Below are positions 17,594-26,244 of a DNA stretch of 64,000 nt, one piece after another. Both the position numbers and the translations under genes were made by a program. Below the pieces are notes generated by a model. The model was not told the origin of the DNA. It did no database searches and saw only the letters and a program-made list of their open reading frames with translations. The DNA comes from Paenibacillus polymyxa M1 (GTDB taxonomy: Bacteria; Bacillota; Bacilli; Paenibacillales; Paenibacillaceae): the NCBI RefSeq assembly GCF_000237325.1, contig NC_017542.1, positions 1,185,501-1,249,500 on the forward strand, read 5' to 3'. How positions within the stretch are numbered: position 1 is the stretch's first letter; each line of letters begins with the position of its first letter.

Positions 17594-18994
17594 TTATTTT
17601 CCGAGCCACATATTTTCCATTTGTTCAAGTGATCTCCCCTTGGTTTCGGGAACCTTGCGCCATATAAAGACTACGACGAACAACGAGATGGCTCCGAATA
17701 TCCAAAAGGTATTGGAGGGACCTGCTGAACTTAGCAGGGGAGGGAATGCCTGGGAGACCAGATAATCACCGGCCCATAGTGCCATCGAAGCAATGGCGAC
17801 AGCTTTGCCGCGAATGCGGTTCGGAAAGATCTCCGAGATCATGACCCATACGATTGGCCCAAGCGATATAGCGTAGGAGGCCACGTAGATCAATATCATG
17901 ATCAGCACGAGCGGTCCGGTAGTTAAACCCATTTTGAATGCGGCTCCAATAATGACCAAGCAGAGGGTCATCAACGAGGTACCGATCATCAGCAGAACTT
18001 TTCGTCCCGCTTTGTCGATCAGCCATACGGATACGATGGTAAACAACACATTGATCAACCCGATCCAGATGGTCTGGGTCAAAGAAGCGTCCGTACCGAG
18101 CCCCATTCCTTTAAAGATAACCGGCGCATAATACAAAATGGCATTGATGCCGGTAATATGCTGCATAATGGCGAGCATAATACCGATAAAGAGAGCGACC
18201 CGAATACCGGGAGCGAACAATTGTTTTAATGAGTCGTTCTCATTTTTGAACGATTCCTTGATATCAAGTACTTCCTGTTTAGCGGCTTCTTCACCGTGAA
18301 TTTTCAGCAGAATTGGCAGCGCTTCATAAGGCCGATTCTTTTTGATAAGCCATCTTGGGCTTTCGGGTATGAAGAGCATCAAGAGCATAAAGATTAGTCC
18401 GGGAACAGCCCCCACTCCGAACATCCAGCGCCAGGCGGTTGAGACACCCCAGGCTTCATCCCCCAAGCTGACGATCCACGAATTCTGAAAATAAACCAGG
18501 AAAATGCCCGTTACGATCGCCAGCTGATTTAAAGCAACCAAACGGCCTCGGTATTTGGCGGGAGCGATCTCTGCGTTATACACCGGACAAATGGTGGAAG
18601 TGATTCCTATGCCGACGCCGCCGATCATGCGAAAGATAACATACCCGGTGAACGAATCTTGAATCGCAGAGCAAATCGAGCCGACGACGAATAAAAATCC
18701 GGCAGCCAGCAATACCTTTTTTCTGCCGATTCTTTCACTCATGTAGCCAGAGAGAGCCGCTCCTGTGATACTCCCTACAATCAGACTCGACACCGCCCAA
18801 CCAACCTGAAATTCGCTCAGCGAAAAACGCTGCTGTAGGAATTCGACTGCCCCCGAAACAACCGCGATATCAAAACCGAACAGTATGCCTCCAAGCGCGG
18901 CTACGATGGATACCAGCGTCACAAACAGCATACTGGGTTTTTCTGATTGAAGCGCTTTCTGTTGAGCGCTTTCATTATGGATGATTACTCCCAT
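17594..18994 (-). CDS. MFS sugar:proton symporter (XylE/AraE/GlcP family)
   Basis: 466-residue sugar porter with 12 predicted helices. Family signatures are clear: SERIGRKK after helix 2, PESPRWLI after helix 6, QHITGINAILYYAP in helix 7, and PETKGRSLEQ at the C-terminus. Start ATG 18994 follows GAGGGGAG; a longer frame to 19054 has no ribosome site. It has its own extended -10 promoter (19045-19053) and terminator, but stands directly behind a sugar-sensing kinase/regulator set, which suggests that the set controls this porter. Two cre-like boxes lie inside codons 7-17 (18947-18974). Confidence 0.92.
   Translation of the reverse strand: MGVIIHNESAQQKALQSEKPSMLFVTLVSIVAALGGILFGFDIAVVSGAVEFLQQRFSLSEFQVGWAVSSLIVGSITGAALSGYMSERIGRKKVLLAAGFLFVVGSICSAIQDSFTGYVIFRMIGGVGIGITSTICPVYNAEIAPAKYRGRLVALNQLAIVTGIFLVYFQNSWIVSLGDEAWGVSTAWRWMFGVGAVPGLIFMLLMLFIPESPRWLIKKNRPYEALPILLKIHGEEAAKQEVLDIKESFKNENDSLKQLFAPGIRVALFIGIMLAIMQHITGINAILYYAPVIFKGMGLGTDASLTQTIWIGLINVLFTIVSVWLIDKAGRKVLLMIGTSLMTLCLVIIGAAFKMGLTTGPLVLIMILIYVASYAISLGPIVWVMISEIFPNRIRGKAVAIASMALWAGDYLVSQAFPPLLSSAGPSNTFWIFGAISLFVVVFIWRKVPETKGRSLEQMENMWLGK
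18947..18974 (-). promoter_or_regulatory. Tandem cre-like boxes inside the porter coding region
   Basis: On the minus strand TGAAAGCGCTCAAC (18961-18974) and AGAAAGCGCTTCAA (18947-18960) stand head to tail. Each fits the CcpA cre consensus TGWAANCGNTNWCA at 11-12 of 14 positions. They start about 20 bp after the start codon, where a bound CcpA could act as a roadblock. They also encode ordinary residues (ESAQQKALQ), so chance is possible. Confidence 0.4.
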
Positions 18995-19044
18995 ATGATC
19001 ATCTCCCCTCAGATTCCAGAACCTCATTCCGTTCTTCGAGGAGA

Positions 19045-19053
19045 AGTATAACA
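19045..19053 (-). promoter_or_regulatory. Extended -10 promoter of the sugar porter
   Basis: On the minus strand TGt-TATACT lies about 50 bp before the start codon at 18994. No good -35 is seen, as expected for an extended -10 type or an activated promoter; the neighbouring response regulator could be that activator. Confidence 0.45.
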
Positions 19054-19180
19054 TGCACCTGTAAAAGAAAGGTCGGTGATCGTCTTCAATAAACGGACCT
19101 TTTCATGCACGATTTTGACTTCGATTCCCGAATTCGAGATGAAGGGGCTAAACCTAGCATTACCTTGTCATTCGAGCTTA

Positions 19181-19210
19181 AAAAAATCCATGTCGATGGT
19201 CGACATGGAT
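19181..19210 (-). terminator. Terminator of the sensor operon
   Basis: Perfect arms ATCCATGTCG/CGACATGGAT with a 5-base loop, followed on the minus strand by TTTTTT. It lies 10 bp past the response regulator's stop. Confidence 0.9.
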
Positions 19211-19219
19211 GAATCTCTG

Positions 19220-20557
19220 CTATTTTTGGCTTTTGAACTCTGTGGGAGGAACGCCCGTGATCTTCTTAAAGACGCGGCTAAAATAGTTCGGATCCTTATA
19301 ACCCACTTCAAAGCTGATTTCCTTCAGAGCAAGGTTGCCCTCCTTGATCAGAGAAATAGCTTTATTAATCCTTAGCCGGGTTACGAAGTCGATGAACGTT
19401 TCTCCGTATTCCTGTTTGAAGATTTTGCTGAAGTAGTGGGGATTCAAATGGACGAAATCAGCCACCTCTTCCAACGAAAGTTCATCGTTGAAGCGTTCCT
19501 CGATATACATTTTTGCTCTGCCTAGCATAGTCAGTGTTTGAACCTCCCGCTGTTCGCGTATCCGTTGCAGTGCTGATATGACGTACGTCTGCTGAAGCAT
19601 TCCATTCTCCGCTTTGACGGCAAGCTCAGAGGCGTTTCCAGCCTCTGACGACTTCAGTTCGTCAAAGTGGCAGTAACCTCCATCACGCTTGCGTAGGGTG
19701 GAGGCAAAAACGGCTTCAAAATAGGACTTGCGAAGTCCTTCCTCGCCGCTATGCAGTGAGCCGATTCCAATAGCCGTTTTCATGCCAAATTGCTGCTGGG
19801 CCAGCTCGGAGAGCTGCTGAACAAGGTGCTTAATCAGTTGGCGCCAGTCGTTTTCGCTGGTGGCAGCTGGTTTTTGTAAAAAAGTGGCTACATGATGGTC
19901 AATCAGGGAGCTCACAATGGAATTTGGACCATGTGTTTTTACATAGCTTCGGAAATGATCGTAAATTTTCTTTTTGTCCTGCTCGTCTGCATATCCTTCA
20001 AAGGCAGCAATGATGGCGCTTCCCTGATCAAGAGGAAAGTCCAGCCATTCCGACAGTTGGGAAGCGCTCGAATCCACCGTCTGGTCGACCATAAGCATTA
20101 AAGCCAGCTCATTTTCTGCGAGCGGCATTAGCTGTGAGATTTTGTGCCTAAGCTCCAATTCTTCCGTGCGTGCTCGCTTCTCGCATTCAATTTCTTCAAT
20201 CAGTCGTTTCAGTGTACTGATGATTAGTTCTCGCTTCGCTGGCTTCAGAATGTATTCTTTTACGCCCAAAGAGAGCGCCTCACGTGCATAAGCAAAATAA
20301 TCATATGCGGTGACGAGCACGAAACGGGTATCAGGAAGACGCTCCTTTAATTCACGAAGCGCTTCAAGCCCATCGATTCCGGGCATATTGATATCCAGAA
20401 TGGCAATATGGGGACGGTGCTCTTCTGCGCATTCGATCGCCATGCGGCCGTTGTCGGCATGAATAAACCGAAATACCCCCGGCATCGCCCGTTCCACTAT
20501 CAATTCAAGTCCTTCCCTCTCTAAAGCTTCGTCATCCGCGATCAACAACCGATACAT
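19220..20557 (-). CDS. Response regulator with AraC-type output (YesN family)
   Basis: 445 residues. Receiver domain at 1-120 with acidic pair DDE (8-10) and phospho-acceptor Asp55 in LDINMPG; a middle segment; and a C-terminal AraC double helix-turn-helix (about 345-445, DELSLEEVADFVHLNPHYFS and ALKEISFEVGYKDPNYFSRV). It overlaps the kinase gene upstream, so it is the cognate regulator. ATG 20557 is chosen; GTG 20569 in frame sits too close to AAGGAG. Probable role: switch on sugar-uptake genes, with the adjacent MFS porter as the nearest candidate. Confidence 0.93.
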   Translation of the reverse strand: MYRLLIADDEALEREGLELIVERAMPGVFRFIHADNGRMAIECAEEHRPHIAILDINMPGIDGLEALRELKERLPDTRFVLVTAYDYFAYAREALSLGVKEYILKPAKRELIISTLKRLIEEIECEKRARTEELELRHKISQLMPLAENELALMLMVDQTVDSSASQLSEWLDFPLDQGSAIIAAFEGYADEQDKKKIYDHFRSYVKTHGPNSIVSSLIDHHVATFLQKPAATSENDWRQLIKHLVQQLSELAQQQFGMKTAIGIGSLHSGEEGLRKSYFEAVFASTLRKRDGGYCHFDELKSSEAGNASELAVKAENGMLQQTYVISALQRIREQREVQTLTMLGRAKMYIEERFNDELSLEEVADFVHLNPHYFSKIFKQEYGETFIDFVTRLRINKAISLIKEGNLALKEISFEVGYKDPNYFSRVFKKITGVPPTEFKSQK

Positions 20558-21983
20558 TCGTCTGCTCACTCTCCTTCTTGACTGGGATTCGTATTGTTAT
20601 GGTAGTACCTAGTCCGGTATGGCTACGGATTTCAACCATTCCTTCCTTTTCGTAGAACAACTGCAGCCGCCTAAACACGTTTTGCATTCCAAGTCCCGTT
20701 GAACTGCTGCTTTCAGCTCCGCCTTCAAGACGGAGCACGGACAGTCGGGTTTCTTCTGTCATACCCTTTCCGTTGTCCGAAATTTCAATTTGCACATCCT
20801 CGCCCGCTCTCGACAGCGTCAATGTGATAATGGCCCCGTTTTCCATATCTGCTACACCATGAAGAAAGGCGTTTTCAATAAACGGCTGAATCGTCAAGGC
20901 CGGAATTTGCTGCTGAAGTACGGAAGCGTCAAAGTGAAGATCAAAGCAAATTCTGTCCCGGAAGCGCGCCTGCTGGATGGTCACGTATTCGTTTATATGA
21001 TTCAGTTCCTCCTGGAGCGTTACGGGTTTGTCCAGCTTTTGCAGACTGTACCGTAGTAGATTGGACAGCGAAACGATCAGGTCGCTGGTCTTCTCCGCCC
21101 CTTCCAGGATCGCCAGTTTGGAGAGCACATTTAAGGTATTGAATAAAAAGTGCGGGTTAATTTGATTTTGCAGAGCCAAAAGCTCTAGCTCCTTCACAAG
21201 CCGCCGCATTTCCAGACTCTGTTTATCTTTTTCGATAAGGATGCTCAAATCAGCAGACATTTGCGAAATGGCGTCCGCCAATACGCCTAGCTCGTCATCC
21301 CGTCGCGGTTGGGGTTGGGGCTCGATATTCAGATCACCTGTGGCGATTCGCTTCGCCAGTCTGACAAGTCTGCCGACAGGGCCAGTAATGCTGCGCGAGA
21401 TCCAGATGGCAAGCAAAACACCCATCAGCGCGTTCATGCCGAACAACGCCATTCCCAATCCGTTCATTTGCTCATTCTTGTTCCGGATGTTCTCGATGAT
21501 CGGTCGGTAATAAGCCAGTTCAGCATCGATCAGTCGCTGGCCCTCCTCATGAATATAGCTGACGGTTTTCTCCGCTTCAATATAATGTTCAAAAGCCGAT
21601 TGAGGATCTTGTGCCTTTGCATCCAGAACTGCGGCTTGTTTCTGTTCAAGAAATGTGGCTAACAGATTCATGTAGTCCTCCTCGGCAAAAGAGGGATCGG
21701 TCGAGTCGGAGACTTCCTGGATTCTGCCTTTTAGCTGTTTCAATTGGTATTCTGTTAGGCCCTGCACATCCTTATCGTCTCTTGGATTGAGCAGATAGGC
21801 ATATAGGAGATTTAAGTTGCCCTCCGCCGATTCGGAGGTTTGCTCGATGAGAAGAATGCGGCCAAGCATTTCATTGTAGCTCTGTTGTACAACCTTTCCA
21901 CTTTGGAATACGAAATAAGCGATGATATTGGCAAACACAACTAGAAGAGGGATGAACAGAAGCAGCTTCTTTCTGATCGTCAT
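20532..21983 (-). CDS. Sensor histidine kinase (YesM/LytS-like)
   Basis: 483 residues. Two membrane helices (about 8-25 and 175-198) enclose an extracellular helical segment; HAMP follows (about 200-255); then the His_kinase domain with LQNQINPHFLFNTLN carrying the phospho-His, and the ATP-binding domain (NAFLHGVADM, DNGKGM, STGLGMQNV). It overlaps both neighbours by a few bases. Together with the anchored sugar-binding protein encoded just before it, it forms a three-part sensing unit in which the binding protein presents the ligand to the kinase. Confidence 0.93.
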   Translation of the reverse strand: MTIRKKLLLFIPLLVVFANIIAYFVFQSGKVVQQSYNEMLGRILLIEQTSESAEGNLNLLYAYLLNPRDDKDVQGLTEYQLKQLKGRIQEVSDSTDPSFAEEDYMNLLATFLEQKQAAVLDAKAQDPQSAFEHYIEAEKTVSYIHEEGQRLIDAELAYYRPIIENIRNKNEQMNGLGMALFGMNALMGVLLAIWISRSITGPVGRLVRLAKRIATGDLNIEPQPQPRRDDELGVLADAISQMSADLSILIEKDKQSLEMRRLVKELELLALQNQINPHFLFNTLNVLSKLAILEGAEKTSDLIVSLSNLLRYSLQKLDKPVTLQEELNHINEYVTIQQARFRDRICFDLHFDASVLQQQIPALTIQPFIENAFLHGVADMENGAIITLTLSRAGEDVQIEISDNGKGMTEETRLSVLRLEGGAESSSSTGLGMQNVFRRLQLFYEKEGMVEIRSHTGLGTTITIRIPVKKESEQTNVSVVDRG

Positions 21984-22978
21984 CGCTTGTTATCTCCAGA
22001 CATGTCATCGGGAGTGTCTGCATGCACTTCATAAACTCTGGTATATGTTAATTCCTGAGGATGACTCCCCTTTAGATAATCATTCAGCAATTTTATGGCC
22101 TTGGCCCCCATTTCCTCTGGCTGTTGCACAATGGTCAGTTCGATTTTGCGATCTTTAATAGCTTTCAACGTTTCGGCCATATCGTCAAAAGCAAAAATTT
22201 GCAAGTTCTGCGCTCCACGCCGTTCTGTAGCCTCCAGAATGCCAAGGCCGTCCAGCGCACTGAATCCGACCATGTAGCGAATCTGCGGATAATGGGTGAG
22301 CATGTTCTGAGCTTGCTGGGCTGCCTGAAGCCGTGAAATATTTGAGGAGCGAATCTCCACAATGCGGAGCTTGGGATAGCGGCTGATCACGGAACGAAAT
22401 CCGGCAAGCCTGAGCCGCTGATTCTCGACGCGCTCGCTGCTGATCATCACTCCAATATCGCCACGCTCCCCAGAGGCCTTCGCCAACAGCATGCCCATCT
22501 GTTTTCCTGCTCCTTCGTTATCCGTTCCAACGTAAGCTAGTCTCCGGGAGTCCGGCTCATCCGTATCGATCGTGATGACAGGTATGCCAAGGCCGGCCGC
22601 TTTGTCGATTAATCGGCGATACTCCGGATCATTTATCCCTTGAACCAGAATCGCATCCGCCTTGGCGGCGATCGCTTTATCCAGCAGTTTGATCTGCTCG
22701 GACGGATTAATGCGGTCCGGTCCGATATAATCGAGCCGTATACCGTACTGCTCCGCTTCCTTTCGAGCTCCTTGTTCGATTGAGCGCCAGTAATAATTGT
22801 CCAGCTCTTGCGATATCAATACCACTTTTGTATCGGAACCCCTGTCGTTTGGTGAAACCGTCTTCAATTGTTCTGTAAATTGGTGAATTTGAAGAGAAGA
22901 CAGAGTGAACTGAAAGAGCAGCCAGGCAAATAGCAGGAAGACGGGAATAAGGATAAACGTCCATTTACGGTTTGACAT
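21980..22978 (-). CDS. Membrane-anchored sugar-binding protein of the RbsB/XylF fold, sensor type
   Basis: 332 residues: one N-terminal membrane helix (about 9-28) without lipobox Cys, then a periplasmic-binding-protein fold starting near residue 50 (KVVLISQELDNYYWRSIEQG). Motifs such as LVQGINDPEYRRLID and PVITIDTDEP are typical of the ribose/xylose-binding family. No permease or ATPase is nearby; instead the stop overlaps the kinase start by 4 bp (ATGA type). This arrangement is known for sensor proteins of the XylFII-LytS class. Ligand unknown; a pentose or hexose is likely. Confidence 0.9.
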   Translation of the reverse strand: MSNRKWTFILIPVFLLFAWLLFQFTLSSLQIHQFTEQLKTVSPNDRGSDTKVVLISQELDNYYWRSIEQGARKEAEQYGIRLDYIGPDRINPSEQIKLLDKAIAAKADAILVQGINDPEYRRLIDKAAGLGIPVITIDTDEPDSRRLAYVGTDNEGAGKQMGMLLAKASGERGDIGVMISSERVENQRLRLAGFRSVISRYPKLRIVEIRSSNISRLQAAQQAQNMLTHYPQIRYMVGFSALDGLGILEATERRGAQNLQIFAFDDMAETLKAIKDRKIELTIVQQPEEMGAKAIKLLNDYLKGSHPQELTYTRVYEVHADTPDDMSGDNKR

Positions 22979-23031
22979 GTCTTGCTCCTTTGGGAATATT
23001 TAGAGACACAACTCATTAAAAAATAACATCG

Positions 23032-23877
23032 CTAAATCAGACTATGCTTTTTAAAGCTGTGAAACAGTCCATCTTCATCCACAGCATCCGTAATGTCATC
23101 TGCAATGGCTTTGAGGCCCGGTTTGGCATTTCCCATGGCAATTCCTAGCGCACAATATTCAATCATTTCAGCATCGTTCATCCCGTCTCCGATAGCAATG
23201 GTGTCTTCTTGGGATCTTCCCAGATGCTCAATAAGCTTTTCAATAGCTACGGCTTTATGAATACCGGGAACCATTAGCTCACCACTGTCTTGCCCGAAGG
23301 CAGATACAGTACATTGAATAACCTCAAATTTCCCTGCGAATTCCTTTTTGATTTGTTCGAAAGGAACATTTTTGTTTTCCAAAAAACATGCTTTGTTCAC
23401 GTCACTACGGTATAGGTTGTCCTCGCCTATAGTTAGGCCGGTGATAAAAGGATGCGGGCGTTGTTCTTTTTTTTCTCTGGCTACGGGATCATTGTCCACA
23501 TCTCCATAGATAAGCCGTTCTACATGGGGCAAAAAGTTTTTACTCGCAAACAACCCCCCGTTCGATTCCAAATAAAAGTCCAAATCATGCTCATCAAAGT
23601 AATCGACCATATGTCTAACATCTTCATCCGATACTTTGTGGTGATATAACATCTCACCTTCAATTTCTACAAAGCCACCGCCAGCTCCGATGATCCCGTC
23701 AAAACCGATCTCCATGATAAAATCATAAATCTCCGCTTTGGATCGGCCAGTGCATAAATAAATCAGATGTCCGTTTTTTCTCGCTTCGATACATGCTGTT
23801 TTTGCAGATTCGGGAATCATACCGTCATCATCCACTAGCGTTCCATCTATATCTAAAAAGATAATCTTTTTGTTCAT
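23032..23877 (-). CDS. HAD-family sugar phosphatase (Cof/YkrA type)
   Basis: 281 residues, cytoplasmic. Motif I DIDGTLVDDDG (Asp8 nucleophile, Asp10) is at the N-terminus, the Lys of motif III is near GIHKAVAIEKL, and motif IV is GDGMNDAEMI; the C2B-type cap lies between, as in Cof-like phosphatases that hydrolyse sugar phosphates. It lies 53 bp before the sugar-sensor operon on the same strand and may be co-transcribed. It is divergent from the GH4 gene. Confidence 0.9.
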   Translation of the reverse strand: MNKKIIFLDIDGTLVDDDGMIPESAKTACIEARKNGHLIYLCTGRSKAEIYDFIMEIGFDGIIGAGGGFVEIEGEMLYHHKVSDEDVRHMVDYFDEHDLDFYLESNGGLFASKNFLPHVERLIYGDVDNDPVAREKKEQRPHPFITGLTIGEDNLYRSDVNKACFLENKNVPFEQIKKEFAGKFEVIQCTVSAFGQDSGELMVPGIHKAVAIEKLIEHLGRSQEDTIAIGDGMNDAEMIEYCALGIAMGNAKPGLKAIADDITDAVDEDGLFHSFKKHSLI

Positions 23878-24071
23878 CTTAGGGCTACTCCTTGCTCTCC
23901 AATATTTTCTTTTATGTTACTACATTTATCGCACTTAAAGTACATATTGAACTGAAGAAACATTACACAGAAAGAGAGAGAGACGGGATGGAACGAAGTG
24001 GAAAAGGGCAACCCTCTGCTAACGCGAAAGTTAGGATTTTAGACACTTAAGTGCGAAACTGGTCATGATTT

Positions 24072-24104
24072 TGATAACGCTTTCCGCAGGCATATTGCTA
24101 CAAT
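24072..24104 (+). promoter_or_regulatory. cre-like box and extended -10 promoter of the GH4 gene
   Basis: TGATAACGCTTTCC (24072-24085) matches the cre consensus at 12 of 14 positions and occupies the -35 area of an extended -10 promoter TGc-TACAAT (24096-24104). Transcription would start near 24111, 34 bp before GTG 24145. This predicts CcpA repression in the presence of glucose. Confidence 0.5.
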
Positions 24105-24144
24105 GGCGGTATATTACAATTCTAATTACCGGAGGTTGAATGCC

Positions 24145-25659
24145 GTGTCATTTAAAGTAGCTTTTATTGGAGCAGGAAGCATCGGTTTTACCCGTGGAAT
24201 TTTGCGGGATCTGTTATCGGTACCGGAGTTTAACAATATTGAAGTGGCTTTTACGGACATCAGTCAGCACAATCTGGATATGGTTACTGAACTGTGTCAA
24301 CGGGATATTCGTGAGAATGGTTTGTCCATACAAATACAGTCCTCTACGGATCGAAAGGTAGCTCTAAAGGATGCCAAATACGTCATTTGTACAATCCGTG
24401 TCGGCGGTCTCGAAGCTTTTGCGACCGATGTGGATATTCCGCTAAAATACGGTGTGGATCAATGCGTGGGCGATACATTATGTGCAGGAGGCATCATGTA
24501 TGGTCAGCGTGGTATCGCTGAAATGCTGGAGATTTGCAAAGATATCCGCGAGTTAAGTGCACCGGATGTACTGCTGTTGAACTACTCGAACCCCATGGCA
24601 ATGATGACCTGGGCGTGCAACAAGTACGGCGGCGTGCGTACGGTTGGTCTATGTCATGGCGTTCAGAATGGGCATCACCAAATTGCCGAGGCGTACGGTC
24701 TGGAGAAGCAGGATGTGGACATTGTATGCGCCGGAATCAATCACCAAACATGGTATATTCAGGCCTCACATAAGGGCAAGGATCTGACAGCCGGACTGCT
24801 GGAGGCATTTGAACAACATCCTGAATTTAGCCGCACCGAAAAGGTACGCATCGATATGCTTCGTCGTTTTGGCTATTACAGCACAGAGTCGAATGGTCAT
24901 CTCAGTGAATATGTGCCTTGGTATCGGAAGCGTCCGAATGAAATTCTGGACTGGATTGACCTGGGCAACTGGATCAACGGAGAAACAGGCGGCTATCTGC
25001 GTGTATGTACGGAAGGACGCAACTGGTTTGAAACAGATTTCCCCAACTGGATGAAGGAAGAGCCACTGGAGTACAAGGCAGAGAGTCGCGGTGAAGAGCA
25101 CGGCTCATACATTATCGAAGGTCTGGAAACAGGACGTGTATACCGGGGACATTTTAATGTTATTAATCATGGGGTAATTTCCAACCTGCCGGACGATGCG
25201 ATTATTGAAGCCCCTGGATATGTGGATCGGAATGGCATTTCCATGCCGCATGTTGGAGAACTGCCGCTCGGTCCTGCTGCCGTGTGCAATGTTAGTATTT
25301 CCGTTCAGCGTTTGGCTGTCGAAGCGGCTGTACATGGAGACGATAAGCTGCTGCGCCAAGCGTTTATGATGGACCCGTTAGTGGGCGCGGTGTGTAATCC
25401 AAAAGAAATTTGGCAGATGGTCGATGAGATGCTGGTGGCACAGGAGGCATGGTTGCCGCAATATGGAGCAGCGATTGCCGAGGCGCGCCAACGTTTGGCT
25501 GCAGGCGATCTGATTCCGACCCGACCTTATGAGGGAGCAGCGCGGCTTAAGGTGAAGACGGTTGAAGAAATGCAGCTGGACCGGGATGCTGCCAATAAAA
25601 ATGCAGGACAATCCGACAAAGGCAAGGATCGCGAAAAAGTGCAGAACAGCAAGGCGTAA
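24145..25659 (+). CDS. GH4 family NAD-dependent glycosidase (alpha-galactosidase/alpha-glucosidase type)
   Basis: 504 residues. GH4 enzymes oxidise the 3-hydroxyl with NAD+ and need a metal. The Rossmann motif FIGAGSIGFTR is at the N-terminus; CVGDTLCAGGIMYGQRGI holds the metal-ligand Cys region; NYSNPMAMMTW and GLCHGVQNGH (metal-binding His) are as in MelA-like members. GTG 24145 follows GGAGGTTG. The GDT..GGIM pattern suggests an alpha-galactosidase or alpha-glucosidase of unphosphorylated substrate rather than a 6-phospho enzyme, but the sugar is not certain; alpha-galacturonidase is another possibility. The last 30 residues are a charged, disordered extension. Confidence 0.88.
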   Translation: MSFKVAFIGAGSIGFTRGILRDLLSVPEFNNIEVAFTDISQHNLDMVTELCQRDIRENGLSIQIQSSTDRKVALKDAKYVICTIRVGGLEAFATDVDIPLKYGVDQCVGDTLCAGGIMYGQRGIAEMLEICKDIRELSAPDVLLLNYSNPMAMMTWACNKYGGVRTVGLCHGVQNGHHQIAEAYGLEKQDVDIVCAGINHQTWYIQASHKGKDLTAGLLEAFEQHPEFSRTEKVRIDMLRRFGYYSTESNGHLSEYVPWYRKRPNEILDWIDLGNWINGETGGYLRVCTEGRNWFETDFPNWMKEEPLEYKAESRGEEHGSYIIEGLETGRVYRGHFNVINHGVISNLPDDAIIEAPGYVDRNGISMPHVGELPLGPAAVCNVSISVQRLAVEAAVHGDDKLLRQAFMMDPLVGAVCNPKEIWQMVDEMLVAQEAWLPQYGAAIAEARQRLAAGDLIPTRPYEGAARLKVKTVEEMQLDRDAANKNAGQSDKGKDREKVQNSKA

Positions 25660-25732
25660 CAGCTACTTGGTACAATTGAAGTAACGCTCATTCTATGGCC
25701 TGTTAATAAACAGAGACGGATGGAACAGCAAT

Positions 25733-25775
25733 AAAAGGGTGTTTTCATGACCATAGGTCTGGAACACCCTTTTTG
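25733..25775 (+). terminator. Terminator of the GH4 gene
   Basis: AAAAGGGTGTT pairs with AACACCCTTTTT, with an inner GACC/GGTC helix. Lies 74 bp after the stop. The remaining gap to 26037 shows nothing that I can identify. Confidence 0.8.
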
Positions 25776-26037
25776 CTGTCGATAGATTTAACGATTTGGC
25801 GTAGCTGATAACCTGAGGTTTATCATTGTCGATTTGGGCTGGCGGAAATTAAAGAATACAGTCTTGTTTTTTATGAATCCACTCTTTTACTGTCGACTCT
25901 GAATCTCCTGAGAGCTTGTCATAGCAGGGAAGTTCAACAAGTGATAGAACCGATCTTAGAAAAAGAGGCACCCTGCCGGACCGTCGTTGTGGCAATTCAA
26001 ATACCTAATTAATAATTGTAGTCCTTAATTTATTCAA

Positions 26038-26066
26038 TTTACAGCAGATTTCCAGCTCACTATAAT
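26038..26066 (+). promoter_or_regulatory. Vegetative promoter of the cellulase gene
   Basis: TTTACA (26038-26043), exactly 17 bp, TATAAT (26061-26066). Start of transcription is expected near 26073, giving a leader of about 170 bases. Confidence 0.75.
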
Positions 26067-26073
26067 CTAACAT

Positions 26074-26082
26074 AGGAGGTGA
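26074..26082 (+). promoter_or_regulatory. Orphan Shine-Dalgarno sequence at the 5' end of the cellulase mRNA
   Basis: AGGAGGTGA is a near-perfect complement of the 16S 3' end but no gene follows: the next ATG (26096) is at once followed by TGA. It sits at the predicted 5' end of the mRNA, 163 bases before the real start. Orphan SD sequences at such positions are known to stabilise Bacillus mRNAs by binding ribosomes (STAB-SD of cry3A). Confidence 0.5.
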
Positions 26083-26115
26083 CAAAAAGGGGAAAATGTG
26101 AGCGCATGAACAAAT

Positions 26116-26129
26116 AGAAAGCGCTTACC
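26116..26129 (+). promoter_or_regulatory. cre-like box in the cellulase leader
   Basis: AGAAAGCGCTTACC fits the cre consensus at 12 of 14 positions. It lies about 45 bp after the predicted transcription start, where CcpA acts as a roadblock repressor in related genes. Catabolite repression of cellulases is common. Confidence 0.5.
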
Positions 26130-26244
26130 TTTCACAACTATGAACGCTACTTTTTCTAGGGAGAGAGTAGGCGTAACACACATTTAATCATATAACAATC
26201 AGGTGCCGACATAGGAAGATTCAATAAAATCTACGGAAAGATAG

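Noticed and set aside
23985..24060. Series of small hairpins (GGGCAACCC, CTAAC-GCGAAA-GTTAG, CACTTAAGTG) considered as a riboswitch for the GH4 gene
   Set aside because: The parts do not fit the conserved cores of c-di-GMP-I or SAM-I riboswitches, and they lie upstream of the predicted GH4 promoter at 24096, so they would not be in its leader.
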